The notes: generated by a model not told the origin, from the sequence alone. 64,000 nt of DNA from Ctena decussata (GCA_963989385.1 OZ022500.1:115795842-115859841); one strand, 5' to 3'; shown: positions 1-15,100, counted from the stretch's first letter. Translations and numbers: made by a program.

Positions 1-19
1 CCCTTCCCTATGAACTTAC

Positions 20-123
20 CCAGACATTCAAAGCACTGAAATAGTCAGCCTTTCTTCTTTGTTCTTCTTCATCATTGTCTGCCATTAGATCAGTTCCCAC
101 TGCATAGGGAGCTACTGCGATTC
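20..123 (-). CDS. PDXDC1: PDXDC1 exon 14 (codons 486-520)
   Basis: Acceptor gattccag and donor gtaagt. Encodes IAVAPYAVGTDLMADND, an acidic turn, and then YFSALNVW, the counterpart of the human region ending in NRWLGEQL. Ends in phase 0; the next exon is outside the window. Confidence 0.83.
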
Positions 124-3100
124 CTGGAATCAGACAGTATGGGACCATAAAATACTCCAATTACTGGGGCAGAAAGGTCTCAGCAAACAGTGCAGACCAA
201 GATCTGGGGCCGTATTCATAAAACAACTTAAGTCGTTGCTATGCTGTTGCTAAGGGTAAATTTCTATGTTGGAGATTCCCTACAACTATGAAATTTGGTC
301 TGGAGGAACAGTCTTACAAAGACTGTTCCTCCAGACAAATTTTCATAGTTGTAGGGAATCTCCTTCAAAGAAATTTAGCCTTAGCAACAGCATAGCAACC
401 ACTTAAGTAGTTTTATGAATACGGCCCCCGACTTCTTGTTTAGCAGCAATGTCTGCCATTCCATCTGCACTTCTGACACATCCCCTCATGTAATAAATGA
501 ACCTATGTACATACGAAATTGAAACCTGATTACAGATAATTCAGGTACCCCAATATATAGGGTTATTATGGTGAGGACTATTAACATTTTTGCTTCTAAT
601 ATTACAACAAGGATACATTATCTTAATTTGGAAATTTTCAGCAGTCATGCATCCCATAACATATCCTCAACTGACTGAATGTTGTGTATCATACTCAATG
701 TACCAGTACCCTGTTCAATCATAAATCTGACCTCTTTGTAAAGTGAAATAGCTTTTCTTATTCTGCCTTAGGAGAAACTCTGAGAATCTATTTTAATTCC
801 TCAGTATAAGGAAAATGGTCATTTTTTCTTACCACCCCAACTCACCTGAACTTTCCGATGTATCTTCATGATATCTGAATACTACAGTTGGAGTCACAAT
901 CTCAAATACCAGCTGAAAATAACAACACACCAGAATTACTGACAAATACCAGCTGAAAATAACAACACAGCAGAATTACTGACAAGTCCTCAAGAACATT
1001 ACAAAACAAAATTTTTCACTGACAACAGGTATTGTATTTATTCTGCTTATAAAACGGGTCAATTGCCCCTCCAAATTACCCAAAATATGTAAATGAGCCG
1101 TGACACGAGAAAACCAACAATGTGGTCGTGCCCCCAGCGCAGACTCCGATCAGCCTGGGCATCCGCCCAAACTGATCAGAGTCTCTGCTGTCCTCATGGA
1201 GGTAACTTGGACCCTTAGCTACCCTTTAAGCGCCTAGCAGAGAGTCTGATCAGACTGGGCGGATGCCCAGGCTGATCTGAGTCTGTGCTGGGTGTGCAAC
1301 CACATTGTTGGTTTTGTTGTGTCGCGGCTCAAATCTATTCTATTCTATTCTATCCCATAACCTTACTAGGTCGTTGGGGCACCACAGCTGACTTCAAAAC
1401 AATCCCTTTTCACCTTGTCCTGTCTTCAGCTGCCCTAGTTGAGCTGGCAAAATCCATTCCAGTCCACTCCTTGATATTGTCTTCCCACCTCTTCTTCTGT
1501 CTACCTTTTCTTCTTTTTCCTTTCACTGTGCCCTGAAGAATTGTCTTTGCTAAACCAGAAGACCTTGAGACGTGGCCAAACCACCTTAGTTTCCGTTTCT
1601 TGACCAGCGTCAGGAGCTCATCATATTCTCCAATGGCTGCTTGGATCTTCCTGCGAACCTCCTCATTGGTTATATGGTCCTTGTACGAAATGTTCAGTAA
1701 CCTTCGGTAGCATCTCATCTCAAAGGCCTGCGTTCTTTTCTCTAACTCTGCTGTCAAGGTCCATGACTCACAGGCATACAGAAATATGGAAATGACAAGG
1801 GAGCGCATAAGTGTCATCTTTGATCCAAGAGATATGTTGTTATCTCTCCAAATTGGTTTCAGCTTGGCAAGAGCTGAAGTGGCTTGTGCTATCCTTGAGA
1901 GAACCTCCTGTTTTGAGCCATCATCTGAGACAACTGCTCCAAGGTATTTGAAGCTGCTTACAGTACCCAGCTTCTGCCCCTTTACCTTGATCTCCCTCTG
2001 GATGCCATCTGCGCTGTTTGTCATCAGTTTGGTCTTCTCAGCACTGATCTCCATCTTATACCTTGTGCAGGTCTGGTCGAGACTTTCAACTAGAGTTTCT
2101 AGTTCCTGCTCTTCCTCAGCAAGAGCGTCTATGTCATCGGCAAACCGCAGGTTGGTAATATTTCTGCCGCCTATGCTAACCTTTCCGTCATGTTCTTCCA
2201 GAGCATCGGACATGATCCGTTCGAGAAAAATGTTGAAGAGGGTGGGTGACAGAAGACATCCTTGTCTTACTCCAACTGTTGTTCTGAACCATTCTCCTGT
2301 GCTGCCATTTATCAGGACTGCACTTGTAGCCTTGTCGTATAGCTGCTCAATGGTGCTCAATGATATTGTACTTCCTCATGGTGGCCCATAAGGCTGCATG
2401 CCATACCCTGTCAAAGGCTTTTTTGAAATCAATGAAGACATGGTACAGATTCTGCTGATGTTGGAGATACTTTTCACACAGGATTCTAAGGTTGAAGATC
2501 AAATCAGTTGTATTAATTCTGCTATAAGATGTATTTATCCCTCCAAAACAATCCCAAATATCTACACCCATTTTAGAAAACAGATCCAGCTTAGTATATC
2601 TAGATTTCTGGGGTTGTTCTAGAGGGAAAATCCTCAACCATCTTATAACTGAGCAAATACCGTTTACCATACTGACACTACATAATGGGACAGATGTGTC
2701 TGAACAAAGTGTAGGAGCATTCTCATCAGGGTCTGAAATGTCTGCCATTCCTTGAGATTTGTTAGCCTCATTTCCCAGTTGTGACAATTTTATAAGTACA
2801 GAAACTGGTAAGACGTTCCAATCTTGATGGTTCCAATCTTGATGGTCACTGTGGTACCTGTTAAACTGCTTTTCACATTTCAACCGTGACACAACGAAAC
2901 CAACAAAGTGGCATATACACCCAGTGAAGACTGAGATCAGCCTGGGCATCCACCCTGTCTGATCAGAATCTTTGCTGTGCACTTGAAGGGTAGCTTAGGG
3001 TCTAAGCTTACTCCATAACGAAGCCAAAGACTCTGATAAGACTGGGTGGCTGCCCAGGCTGATCTGAGTCTTTGCTGGGTGCACATGCCACTTTGCTGGT

Positions 3101-6100
3101 CTTGTTGTGTCACTGCTCAAAATTTTGAGCCATACAGCAAGAAAAGTGTTTTGTCCTGTCACAGCTCATTTCTATGCAAAAGAGAAAAGCCAAAGTGAGT
3201 TCATGCTTATCAGAACTAGCTATACTGCATGGATTCTACTATTGATTTGAATCTTTGCTGTGTGTGTCAGTAAGTTAACCTTTCTGCATGATGGGGATAA
3301 TACATTACCAGTGAGTTAATAGCCTTTGTGATCAACTCTCCTATAGACCTCACTTTCTTGTTCTTTTCTTTATCTTCTTTGCTCTTGTCTCGACTCTGCA
3401 GATATAAACAAGAAACATGTATCTTGCTAAAAAAACCTATCTTCTTCATTTCTTCTAATTAAGCTTTACGAGTATACTATCATGTTTATTTCAGTCTTTT
3501 TTTTTTTCAAACAGAGCCAACTTTTGTGGGTTTTGGTTTGCTTCCCTGAGGGACAAAAACCCTTCTAAAAAGGATTCTATTGAGCCGCGACACGACAAAA
3601 CCAACAATGTGGTTGTGCGCCCAGCGCAGACTCAGATCAGCTTGGGCATCCGCCCAGTCTGATCAGAGTCTTTGCTGTCCGCATGTAGGTAGGTTAGACC
3701 CTTAGCGACCCTTTAAGCGCATAGCGAAAAGTCTGATCAGACAGGGTGGATGCCCAGGTTGATCTGAGTTTGTGCTGGGAGCACAACCACATTGTTGGTT
3801 TTGTCGTGTCGCCGCTCAATTAATCTTAAGGGAAAGAATCTGCTCTAAGGGGAACAAACTCTTTCTTTTTTGAAGATTTCTTTCTGCAACTTTGAGAAAA
3901 TTGCGAAACTTGACACTATAAACCATTCTTGAATCTGGAATCTGATAGTTTTCATGTTTGCAAACATAAACTGCTTTGCCCATCATACTGAGGTGTATGA
4001 CTGAACTGCAAGGGTCGTGTCCTTTTACACGAGAAACAGCTTTAGCTGAATAGTATTTGCTTTCCTGGGCCAGGTTGATCAAAACATCGTTACCTTTATG
4101 AAATCTTTATGAAGTTATTAGTCAAGGGTTTGTTAGGAAAATGAGCCATCAGAGTTCAAGCCATTTAAGTTCTACTGTAATACATTACATTTGAAAATAT
4201 GTAAACTAACAATGACGTTAGTTTTGAACAACTGGTTCCTGGTAGTGGAATCCCATTTCTAAGGGCTCTACTCTGTCATTTTCATTAAAACTTCTTAAAT
4301 GTTTATTTGAAGTTTGATTCCAAAAGATACACTTACAATCTGTTTTATAGCTCTAATACTGTCAAGTTCTTCAAATAGTGCCTTGGCCTGAAACAAACAA
4401 TAATACAGTAATTATCAAAACAAACATTATACTTATATAAAATCCTATACCTTACACGTCAACTTGATATTACAGTACTATACGTTTATTACAGACTACT
4501 TAGGGTCTATACAAGACATAGTGTTATAACTGAACAACACTACACGGAGACTTAACTATAGGAACATAAGGCAAATGTGTATTAAGGTTAATTTGCTTTA
4601 TATTCTGACATAGTTTAGTCTCAGATGGAGCAGGAGCGGCTGTAGTGTAATGGATAGCACTCCAGACTACCAATCCAGGGGTCGCAGGATCGATCCCCAG
4701 CTTCTCCAGTCTTTCGGATGAGACTTTAAACTGAGATCCCGTCTCCATATGATCTTGTTGTTGGTGGGACGTTAAACCCGAGTTAACTCACTCACTCACT
4801 CAGATGGAGCTGAGACTAGAAATGTTATATCCAAAATAGCTTTATATCAAGGCTAGTGTTGTAATAAAGCTCTGCTATACTTATTTGGTGATCTATAATT
4901 TAAAACAGTGAAGTATTAAAATGTTGAACTTTTTCTGCATTTTACATATACATACCCTAATGTGCCTAAGTATCGCGACACCTGAAACCATTAATTTTCC
5001 ATTTGTTCCAAATGGAAAATTAATGTTTTTAAGGTGTCCCAATATTTAAGCACATTAAGGTATAGCATAAAGGATGTATGTTTATAACAAATAACCATAT
5101 GAGCCGCAACACGACAAAACCAACAAAGTGGTTGTGCGACCAGCGCAGACTCAGATCAGCCTGGGCATCCCCCCAGTCTGATCAGAGTCTTCGCTGTCCG
5201 CATGGAGGCAGCTTAGACCCTCACCTACCCTTTGAGCGCTACGCCAAGAGTCTGATCAAACTGGGGGGATGTCCACACTGATCTGAGTCTGCGTTGGGCG
5301 CACAACCACATTGTTGGGTTTGTCGTGTCGCGCTCATATTCTTCTGTTATTAGACAGAGATTTTTCCCGTCCGAAACAATCACAAAGATCTAGATCCTTC
5401 TTGTAAGATGGAACTAGATCTTTGGGAGTGTTTTGGAAAGGAAAACCCCATTTTATAGCTGAATTACACAAGACTGAGTTACACATTTGTGGTAATTTGG
5501 AAGGGTTAATTCCATCTTACAACCCAGTAAATATGGTATAGCACAAAGGAGGTATGTCTATTACAAATTTACTGAAAATTAATCATAAAACAAATCTACT
5601 CACCAGATCACATGAGTGTGTTATTCTTTCTTCTATACCCTCTATCCCCAGCGTCTGTAATGTCACCCACAGAGGCAGACAGTTTAACTTTAATGACGGA
5701 TTGAATGTGTTTAGACCTGCTGCATGTACAAGAGTGGGGTCAGATGCCTTGAACAATGTCTAAAAACAAGTTAAGGGTAGTTTATGCTGACTCCATACCC
5801 TTTTAAAGCTAACATCGCAAAACTTCAAATTTTCAGTTTCTTTTAATTGCATATTCTTGCTTACAATTTGTTGCCCAATATATCTGGCTGGAGGATGACT
5901 CATGAAGTGGAGAAGCACGAGTGATATATTCACTGACGACTGACCGATAGCCAGTGATATATTGGGCAAAAAAATCACTGTTAGCAAGAATCTACTTAGA
6001 TTCTAACACGCAAGAAACCACAAAAACCCAAGTGTTTCCTCAAGATTTTTCCATTTTTCAGCCATGTTTACATAAAGAAATCCTGCCAACAACTTTGACT

Positions 6101-9100
6101 CTAACAGAGGCGTTTATATGAACTTCATAAGTTTTTTGATGCAAGACTATGACATTTACCCGTTTATCCTCATGGAAATGCAAACTGATGTCACCAAACG
6201 AATCAAAATGACGTCCAAATGGCGCTAAATAATGTCACGCTAGTCGGCTCAGTGATTTGTCACGCAAAATATCACTAGATTTTACCACTGGCCATATAGG
6301 CAACCAGTGTTGGATTTTTTGTTAAATCTTTTTTTCTCTTCTTTCATCAAGTAGCCTTAGATTTAAGCACCCTGTCTGCATTTTATAATGTCATATCTAA
6401 AAATGTTCTAAAGTAGCAGAGACAACAATTAAATGTGATATGAAATTAAGGCAAACACTTTAGATAAAAGTGGGTTTTGATGATTAATCTTGGATGTACT
6501 TGCTTATTTCTCAGTCAAAACTTGTGTTGTGGTATACATTAGAACGGCAGGCTACCATGTAAATTATAGGAAATCAACAAGTTTTCTTATCACTTTTAAT
6601 TTCTAGTCACAAGTCAGGACAAGGGATTTATGGTGTATCTGAAAACGATATTTAACAGAAAGGATACAATGTAGGGCAGAGCTGGAACACCTAACCATTT
6701 CCCCATATACACTGTCAGACTGTCACCTGATCTAGCATCCTGGATAGCAGATGGAGGGGACAGCAAGGCCAAGGTTGCCAGATTATTGCTGAAACACAAT
6801 ACATTATGAAATAGGAGGATATATAACTTGGGAGCGATGAACTCACACATAAACAAGCTCCTCATTAGCAGGAGGCAGGAGGGTACATCTCCATGTTTTG
6901 TTCTCTCCATTTTTACAAAGACAACTTTTGTGACTTCCTGTGTGATTCCTTAGATAAAGTAACAGGGGGGTCTACTCTTAAAGGAAAATAATGCTCAGAG
7001 CATATTCTTTCTTTCTTGTAAAGGTACTTATTCACCTTAACTTCATTACAGCCTTCTACTTTTGCACAGTTTTACCTTTACTTTGGACATAAACGTATAT
7101 TGCTACACTTTCAGGGGGACCGATTCATTTTCATTTTAGCCTCCCTTCTCAATAGGATTCAGTTTTCAACAGAAAAAAAATTGCTCCTCTAGGAGAAAAA
7201 TTCTCTCCTTTAAGAGTAGACCCCCTTTTGAAAGGGTTCTTTCTCTATGGAAGCAAAAATAACATCACAAAAGTTGTCTCCCCTTAAAGAATTCTGTGGA
7301 AGGAGATGTTGTGCCTGTCTTCATTTTGTCACTCACAAAATAGATGTAAAACAGGTAACTTTACACTAAGCTGACACCACCAACGGCGATGCCAGAAAAG
7401 AAATACCTATATCTCGCATTCTGCTAGTCACAGGCAAGACAGAACTGGCAGGGAAACATGGAAATATACCCATTCACCTTTAGGCCTCATCAGCACTGAT
7501 CTGACAATAGAAGTAAGTAAAATACAGGTATATGTACACTAGAAAGTCAGTGGCTAACTTTAAAGTTGACAAAATCTCTGTATTTAATGTAAGTTTTAAT
7601 GTCTGTACTTAATGTAACCTTTTCCTTGATACCATCAGCAAATACTGTTTGTATTTCAAAACAGCCACTGCACTAGAAACTCTGTTAATCAATTAGAAAT
7701 TTTTGACAGCTAAACCAACAATGTGATACAATATGATGCATATTACTCTAATGACTTTGCAGGAGTAAGTATATTAATGTTTACTCTCACCCTTCTACAT
7801 GAAGCCAAATGGAATGTTGTTTGCATATCTCCTTTAATTTTTCCAAATCATCCACATGACCTACTGTTGGAGTTCCTACAATATGTAAATTAAAAGGTGA
7901 ACAATTTATAAAACACAAAACTCCACAATATTTACTGTACATACCATAACTCAACTATAATACCAGTGTACAGTATTTTAGTATATGTATTTCTTTTTTT
8001 TGAAAGAAATGAAGACCAAAATTACAGCTGAAAAAATGATGACCGATGAATTCAGGTTCAATCCACACCATACAGCTTATTTGTATCCATAGAAGAAGAA
8101 ACACTTCTGACTGTACTTTCGTCAAATAATATGACTCCTCAGGTTGTCACATTGTTGAGATTTGTTCTCTTTGCTCCAGTATTTAATACCTCAAGGGCCT
8201 TTCACTCCAATATACAAAATTACACCCAAGTCTTAAAAAAAGTGCTTTCGAAATACCAGAAACTCAGATCAGGCCATTTTTGGTCTCAAAATGTGAGAAG
8301 CTTTTGTACTTAATGCATGGATATTTCCTCTTACCTGCATAACCAACCAGTAGAACAGGAGTTTTGGCTGCAGCTATATCATCTAGTATCAACTTCTCCA
8401 GAATTTCTGTATCCTAAAATTAAGTTCTCAGTCCATTAGTCATTGGTTCAAAAGCCCAACATCAGAATACAAAAAGAGAAAGTAAAAAATAGCTTTTATC
8501 TGATTCAATAGGAGCCCATGTAAATGGAAATTTTGCAACATATTTTAGGTGAATGGATACATTTTTAGAGAAAGCAGGTCTGTCGCTTTGATTTTTGCCT
8601 TCTTTCTCAATGGGGGTCAGCTTTTCAAGGAAAGAATTTGCTCTCTCATAGGAGCAAATTCTTTCCTTTAAGAGCTGACTCCCGCTTTTAGAATGGCTTT
8701 ATCCTCTCGGGAAGCAAACAGATAGTCACAAAAGTTATTACCCTTTGTAAAACTGGTAGAAAACTTAGAGGTGTACCCATTTACAAACAAACTGAAGTCT
8801 GGTTCTGACAATTAAAACAAGAGGACCATTGGTCCTGTAGCTCACCCGAGTCCATTCAGCCTCAGTACTCTAGGGTAACTTACTCTAAAGCCATCGGTCA
8901 ACTGGTTCTGGTGAAAAAGATTTTTAAAGGTTTTTACCATATATGGGCATGGAGGACATGTTGGTCATGCGACCTGGACATTTGAAAAAAATTTCTTTCC
9001 CTCAACCCCCTGGAGGCTCTATATGAAGTTTGGTTTCAAAACTTGCCATGGGGCTTTTGAGGAGATGGTTTGATAGTGTCAAAATGACAGAGTTCTGGGT

Positions 9101-12100
9101 CAAAAGTCAAAGAATGACCTTGATCTCTTGTACTCATAAATCTTCATGTACTCATTAAGATGACTGTAGATATCAATTTTTAGGCATAAATCTTCAAAAC
9201 TTTCCATGAAATCTTATGCTCTAGCATTTTCCCACATTTGACCTTGCCATAAAATAGTCAAGGTCAACCCAAGGTCATCATTTTGAACAATCTTGATAGT
9301 ACTGGAGATCCCAATGCTACACACCAAGCTTTAAGGCCATCGGTCAATTGGTTCTGGAGAAAAAGATTTTTAAAGGTTTTTACCATATATGGGCCTGGCG
9401 GCCATGTTGGTCATGTGACCTGGACCGTTTGAACTAATTTTCATTCCCTCAAACCCCTGGAGGCTCTATATGGAATTTGGTTACAATTGGCCCAGTTGTT
9501 TTTGAGGAGATTGTTTGATATTGTCAAAATATGAGAGTTCTGGGTCAAAGGTCAAAGAATGACCTTGATCTCTTGTACTCACAAATTTTCATGTACTCAT
9601 AAAGATAACTGTATATACCAATTTTTAGGCATAAATCTTCAGAACTTTCCATGAAATCTTATGTTGCAGCATTTTCCCATATTTGACCTTGCCGTAAAAA
9701 AGATCAAGGTCAACCAAAGGTCATAATTTGAATAACCTTGATAGTACTTGAGTACCAAAAGCTACATACCAAGTTTCAAGGCCATCGGTCAATTGGTTCT
9801 GGAGAAGAAGATTTTCAAAGGTTTTTACCATATATGGGCGTGGCAGCCATATTGGTCATGTGACCTGGACCGTATGAATAAGTTTTTGTTCCCTCAACTC
9901 CTGGAGGCTCTATATGAAATTTGGTTTCAATTGGCCCAGGGACTTTTGAGGAGATTGTTTGGAGTTGTCAAAATATGAGAGTTCTGGGTCAAAGGTCAAA
10001 GAATGACCTTGACCTCTTGTACTCATAAATCTTCATGTACTAATTAAGATGACTATAGATACCAATTATTGGCCCAAAATTTTCAGCAGTTTCCAAGATA
10101 TCTTATGTTCTAGCATTTTGCCATAGAAAAGCACAAGGAAGAAAATTTGACCTTACTGTAAAAAAGGTCAAGGTCAACCTAAGGTCATAATTTGAACAAT
10201 CTTGGTAGTACTCGCGTACCTGATGCTACATACCAAGTTTCAAGGCCAACGGCCTACTGGTTCTGGAGAAGAAGATTATTTTAGGTTTTTACCATATATG
10301 GGCATGGCGGCCATGTTGGTCATGTGACCAGGACCGTTTGGACTTTTCGTTCCTAAGGTCCCAGGAGGCTACATATGAAATTTGGTTACAATTGGCCCAG
10401 TGGTTTCAGAGGAGAAGTCGTTTGAAAATGTTGACGGACGGACGGACGGACAGACGGACGACGACGGACGACGGAGCCTGACCATACTATAAGCTCCCCA
10501 GGAGCCTCTGGCTCAGGTGAGCTAAAAAGTTCAATTAAAGTATCTCTGTGTATTTTGACAGATATTCCTTACCAAATAGTGCAGCCTCAGATCAGGCTGC
10601 TACTAATAAGCAATGTGATCTGGATCTGAACCGTGTACTAACAGTCTGATCAAACAAACCATGGGCATAATTAAGTTGTTCAAAGTCTGCGATGTAAGAC
10701 TCAATTACAACAATTTTAAGATCAAAATTATATGAGCCTTGACACGAGAAAACCAACAAAGTGGTTGTGCACCCAGTGCAGACTCAGATCAGCCTAGGCA
10801 TCTGCAAAGTATGACCAGACTCTTCGCGAAGCCCTTAAAGGGTAGCTAAGGGTATAAGCTACCTCCATGCAGACAGCGAAGTTTGTTGGTTTTGTCATGT
10901 CGAAGCTCATATGGTAATTACAGAAGTTCTTACAAATACAGACTATAAAACTGAAATCCTGAGCCTGGTTGTTTAAAACTAACAACATCATTAGTTAATG
11001 AGACATATTTTCAGAAGCATTGTACACAAAACCATGCCATTTCTATGTGTACTTGAAGGCTAAATAAGTCCTTGACAAATGACAATGTTCTGCTAACAAT
11101 GCTTTGAGTGACCAGGCCCTGAAATCCCAAACCAACCAAACAAAACCAACAAAGTGGTATGTGCAGCCAGCGAAGACTCAGATCAGTCTGGGCATTCACC
11201 CAGTCTGATCAGAGTCTTCGTTGTCCGCATGGAGCTAGCTTAGACCCTTAGCTACCCTATAAGCTCACACTGAAGACTCTTATCAGGATCTGACTGAGTG
11301 GATGCCTAGGCTGATGTGAGTCTTAGCTGGATGCACATGCCACTTTGTTGGTTTTGTCGTGTCGCCGCTCAAATGTTTTGCACAGGAAAGGGTATCCTTT
11401 ATCACCATCATCATCATGAAAACAGAGTTAAAGTGGGAAATGGAATCCTGAGATATTTTTTTATTTCTACATAAATGTTTGTTGTAACCCTATATTAAAA
11501 CTGCCCTGGTTTTTACGAAGAATTTCATTCTTATCTGCAGCTTTATCAATTTTTCTAACAAAACACAAAAAGCAATTTATGATGTGACTTGATGTCATCT
11601 ATCTAAGTACTAATTGGGCAGACTGTTGCTTAAGTGACAACAAAAGTGTACCACCCTGACAGCATTGGCAAAAATGTGTTCTACAAGTAGTGGTATTTAA
11701 ACACTTTCATTACATTATGTGTGTACATGCAATACCTATAAGCATGGGAAGAACAAAAGGTAAGCTATTACATCTATTATAGTTCCAAAGTAATGTTTTC
11801 TTTAATAAACTGTAACTACAGCTTATCACAACATCCTACGCTATAAACACAGAATACTTGAGAAGGAAAGGCTGAGTATTGCTCCCTAGCTTGTATACCC
11901 AAAGTCCCTGAAAATTTTCTACATAACAACATCAAATCTAGTATACACTTTTTTTAACTATGATCTCAACTACTGTGCATGTGCAATGCAGAGGCGACGT
12001 AGCATTCCACGGACTTCTTGTTGTTTCACATATTAAAATAGGGGAATTTACATGTTTGATTGCTATGTTTTGTTACAAGGTCCTCATGTTGGTTCCATTC

Positions 12101-15100
12101 TGCTCTTTTCTTTTAGTTTACTTGTTAAGTTCTGTAATAACTTCAAGTACTGGCACAGCATAACTGTCTATAAGAACTTTTCCATCATTGAGTTTCTGTG
12201 TCAGTTGTTAGTTATATATAGAACTGTGGCCTCAAGGAGCCATCTGAGCTGGATTGACAATTTGCTGAAGCTTGCCTGTCCATAATCCCTTGAGAATATT
12301 GTAAAAAGAAACTTTATGCCAGGTTTGACAATTGTAGGTATCATACTTTGAAATAAATGGACTACAACACTAGGGTATATCAATTTTATAATATTACCAA
12401 GTCAGCAGAGCTTAAAATACAGGTTGAGGGTAAAAATAAGTGCAACAGCCCTCGAGAACATTCTAAGAAGAAAGTTTATGCCAGGTTTGATGACTGTAAG
12501 TAACATAGTTTGTGAGAAATAGACTTAATAAGCTAGGGTTGACATAATTTTTCATTTAAAATTTTATGACGTCAGCAATGCACAGAATATAGTCAAGGGT
12601 AAAAATAAGTGAAACAGCCCTCTTGAACATTCTAAGAAGAAACTTTATGCAATGTCTGATGATTGTAGGTATCATAGTTTGCGAGAAATGGACTTAAATG
12701 CTAGGGTCAATGTAATTTTGACGTAAAATTTTATGAAGTCAGCAGAGTGTAAAATACAGGTCAAGGGTAATAATAATTGCAACAGCCCTCGAAAACATTC
12801 TAAGAAGAAACTTTATCCCAGGTTTGATGATTGCAGGTATCATAGTTTGCAGGACTTAAGCACTAGGGTTGATGTTACTGTTGATGGACGGACGAACAGA
12901 ATGACAGACAGACAGATGGATGGAAAAGTGAACTTCTATATCAGACCTGTGCGCGACAAAAATTCTGTGTCACCAGTCTGGGCAGTGTCACAAAGTGGTC
13001 CCTATACTATTTAGAGAGCTAAACCAGAAAACATGAAGAAAGTTTATACCACTAATGCCTCTGATACTGCTGGAAAAGCAATACCTATGTCTCGTTATCT
13101 GATATCTGCTGGAAAGACAAAAATTATGAAATTCTACAACATTCACAATATTTCCTATATCCAAGGAAGATAGGTGCACTGTCAATGCAATGACAGAATT
13201 ATAGTCTGCAGCAAATATCTGCTTTAGATAGTTTTATAACTTCTTTGATCGAATTCATGTACAGTCATCAAGCAAAATAGCAATTTTGCTTAAAAAATCT
13301 GAAATACCAGCATTGGGAAAAAAATCTGAAATACCAGCATAGGGAATAAAAGTCCAAACTAAAGACACAGAAGTGAAGGACTGTTTGCAAGGATATACAT
13401 TACATAGAATTTAGAATGAATAGGCTGTCAAGAGCTAATTATTTTCACAATTTTCATCAGGAAGAAAATTTCATGAAAATAAACGGCTGCAATATTTTAA
13501 TTCTGCAGTGTTACCAAATGAAAAGCAAAAATTAATAGCAACAAAATAGATTCACAATATAGGTACCGGTAGTTGCTTTCACATACAAACAGATAAAAGT
13601 AACAAGAGTCAACACTAATAATTAAAATAATATGGATTAGCTCAGTAAAAGATTAAACAAAATACACATTTAATACCCCTATTTTACCTATAAATGAACA
13701 ATATAAATTTGTTATATCGAATAAATAATTACCGGTAGTGCATTAAGCTCTGATATAAACACTGACAATGACATACAGTATACACTGCTGACAAATGTAC
13801 AATAATCTAATGTAACATAATTTCAAACTGTTTAAACATGAAGGTTGAAAATTCATGCAACACAAAGCAAGTAAAATATTACCAAAGCCCATGAAAGCGC
13901 TGGAAGTCTAAGCACAGATAAAGCCAGTACAATTTTTCCCCACAATACTTACCATTCTGTCATGTTTGTTGGATTTCTAGAATTTATTCATTTTATATTA
14001 TGGTGAATAAATACACTCACAGGGTAAGTAACTCTAGTTTTCAGCTTTTCCTCCCTTCTCAGTGGGGCTCAATTTTTAAAGGCCTAGGAGGAAATTCTTT
14101 CCTTTAAGACCAGACTGGTCACAACATATGCATATAGAACAAAACTTCTCTCCAATTATCTTCAAATACTCAATCTTTTCTACAGCTCTGCTGATGAATG
14201 GAGACTGCAGTTTACTTTCACATCTGACAGCAAGAGCATTCACAATACACCAATCTCTTTTACTTACATATCTGATTCTGCAACTGGAGAATTGCTAAGA
14301 AGTTAGTCTATACTACTGACCAACATAACTTGTATACACACCAAAAATTATGCCAACTTCTTAATATTCCCCTTTTGTTTTGACATATAGAACTTTTAGG
14401 CCAAGAAAAAAAAAATGTCATTTTTCTGATGGCATGCCAAACCAGAGGGCCAATGGCCCTATATCGCTCACCTGAGCACTGAGGTTATGTTGGAAAAACA
14501 GCAACAAAACCACATGCCCAACAGCAATAAAAAAAATGAAAATCTTGCCTTTCGGTTGCCATGGCAACCAATCAAAATCAGGGATTTAGGCAAAATTCAT
14601 ATGGCTGGTAGAGGACTACTCCAGAAACATTTCTGTAAAGCTTTATCAAAATATCTGCAGTAACACAGAAACAAATGCAATACTTCCAATTTCCCCATTG
14701 TAAGTCTGTGGAAACTCTAAGTTGCCATAGCAACAAATTCAGATCAGCAACGGTAAAATAAAACATAATTAAGAGAGATGCTTATGTAATTGACATGTAT
14801 GCAAAGTATCACCTTCATCCCTTTTATGGCTTCTGAGGAAAAGATTTTGTAATATTTTCAAAAATTTACCCTTTATTTTGCCATGGTGACCAATCAAATT
14901 CAGCAAAATTCATATGAATCATAGAAGACTACCCAAGGAACATTTTTATAGAAAAAAAAAATCCAAATAACTGGAGTGAGACAGCAAAAATTGCCAATTT
15001 TCACTTTCCCCCTTATAAGTCAATGGAAACTATAAGTTGCCATAGCAACCAGAGTTCTTACCGGATTGGAAGAAAAAAACATAATTTATGTAGAGGCTAA

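Noticed and set aside
1786..2391. 201-codon open frame on the plus strand
   Set aside because: Antisense shadow of the RTE reverse transcriptase fragment; no independent features.
3816..4082. 88-codon minus-strand frame considered as a PDXDC1 exon
   Set aside because: Exons 12 and 13 already join in phase and match the family without it. It begins at TTG and overlaps a palindromic repeat.
4632..4798. Functional tRNA gene
   Set aside because: A- and B-box-like words are present, but there is no acceptor stem and no closed cloverleaf. The target duplication and (CTCA)n tail mark a SINE.
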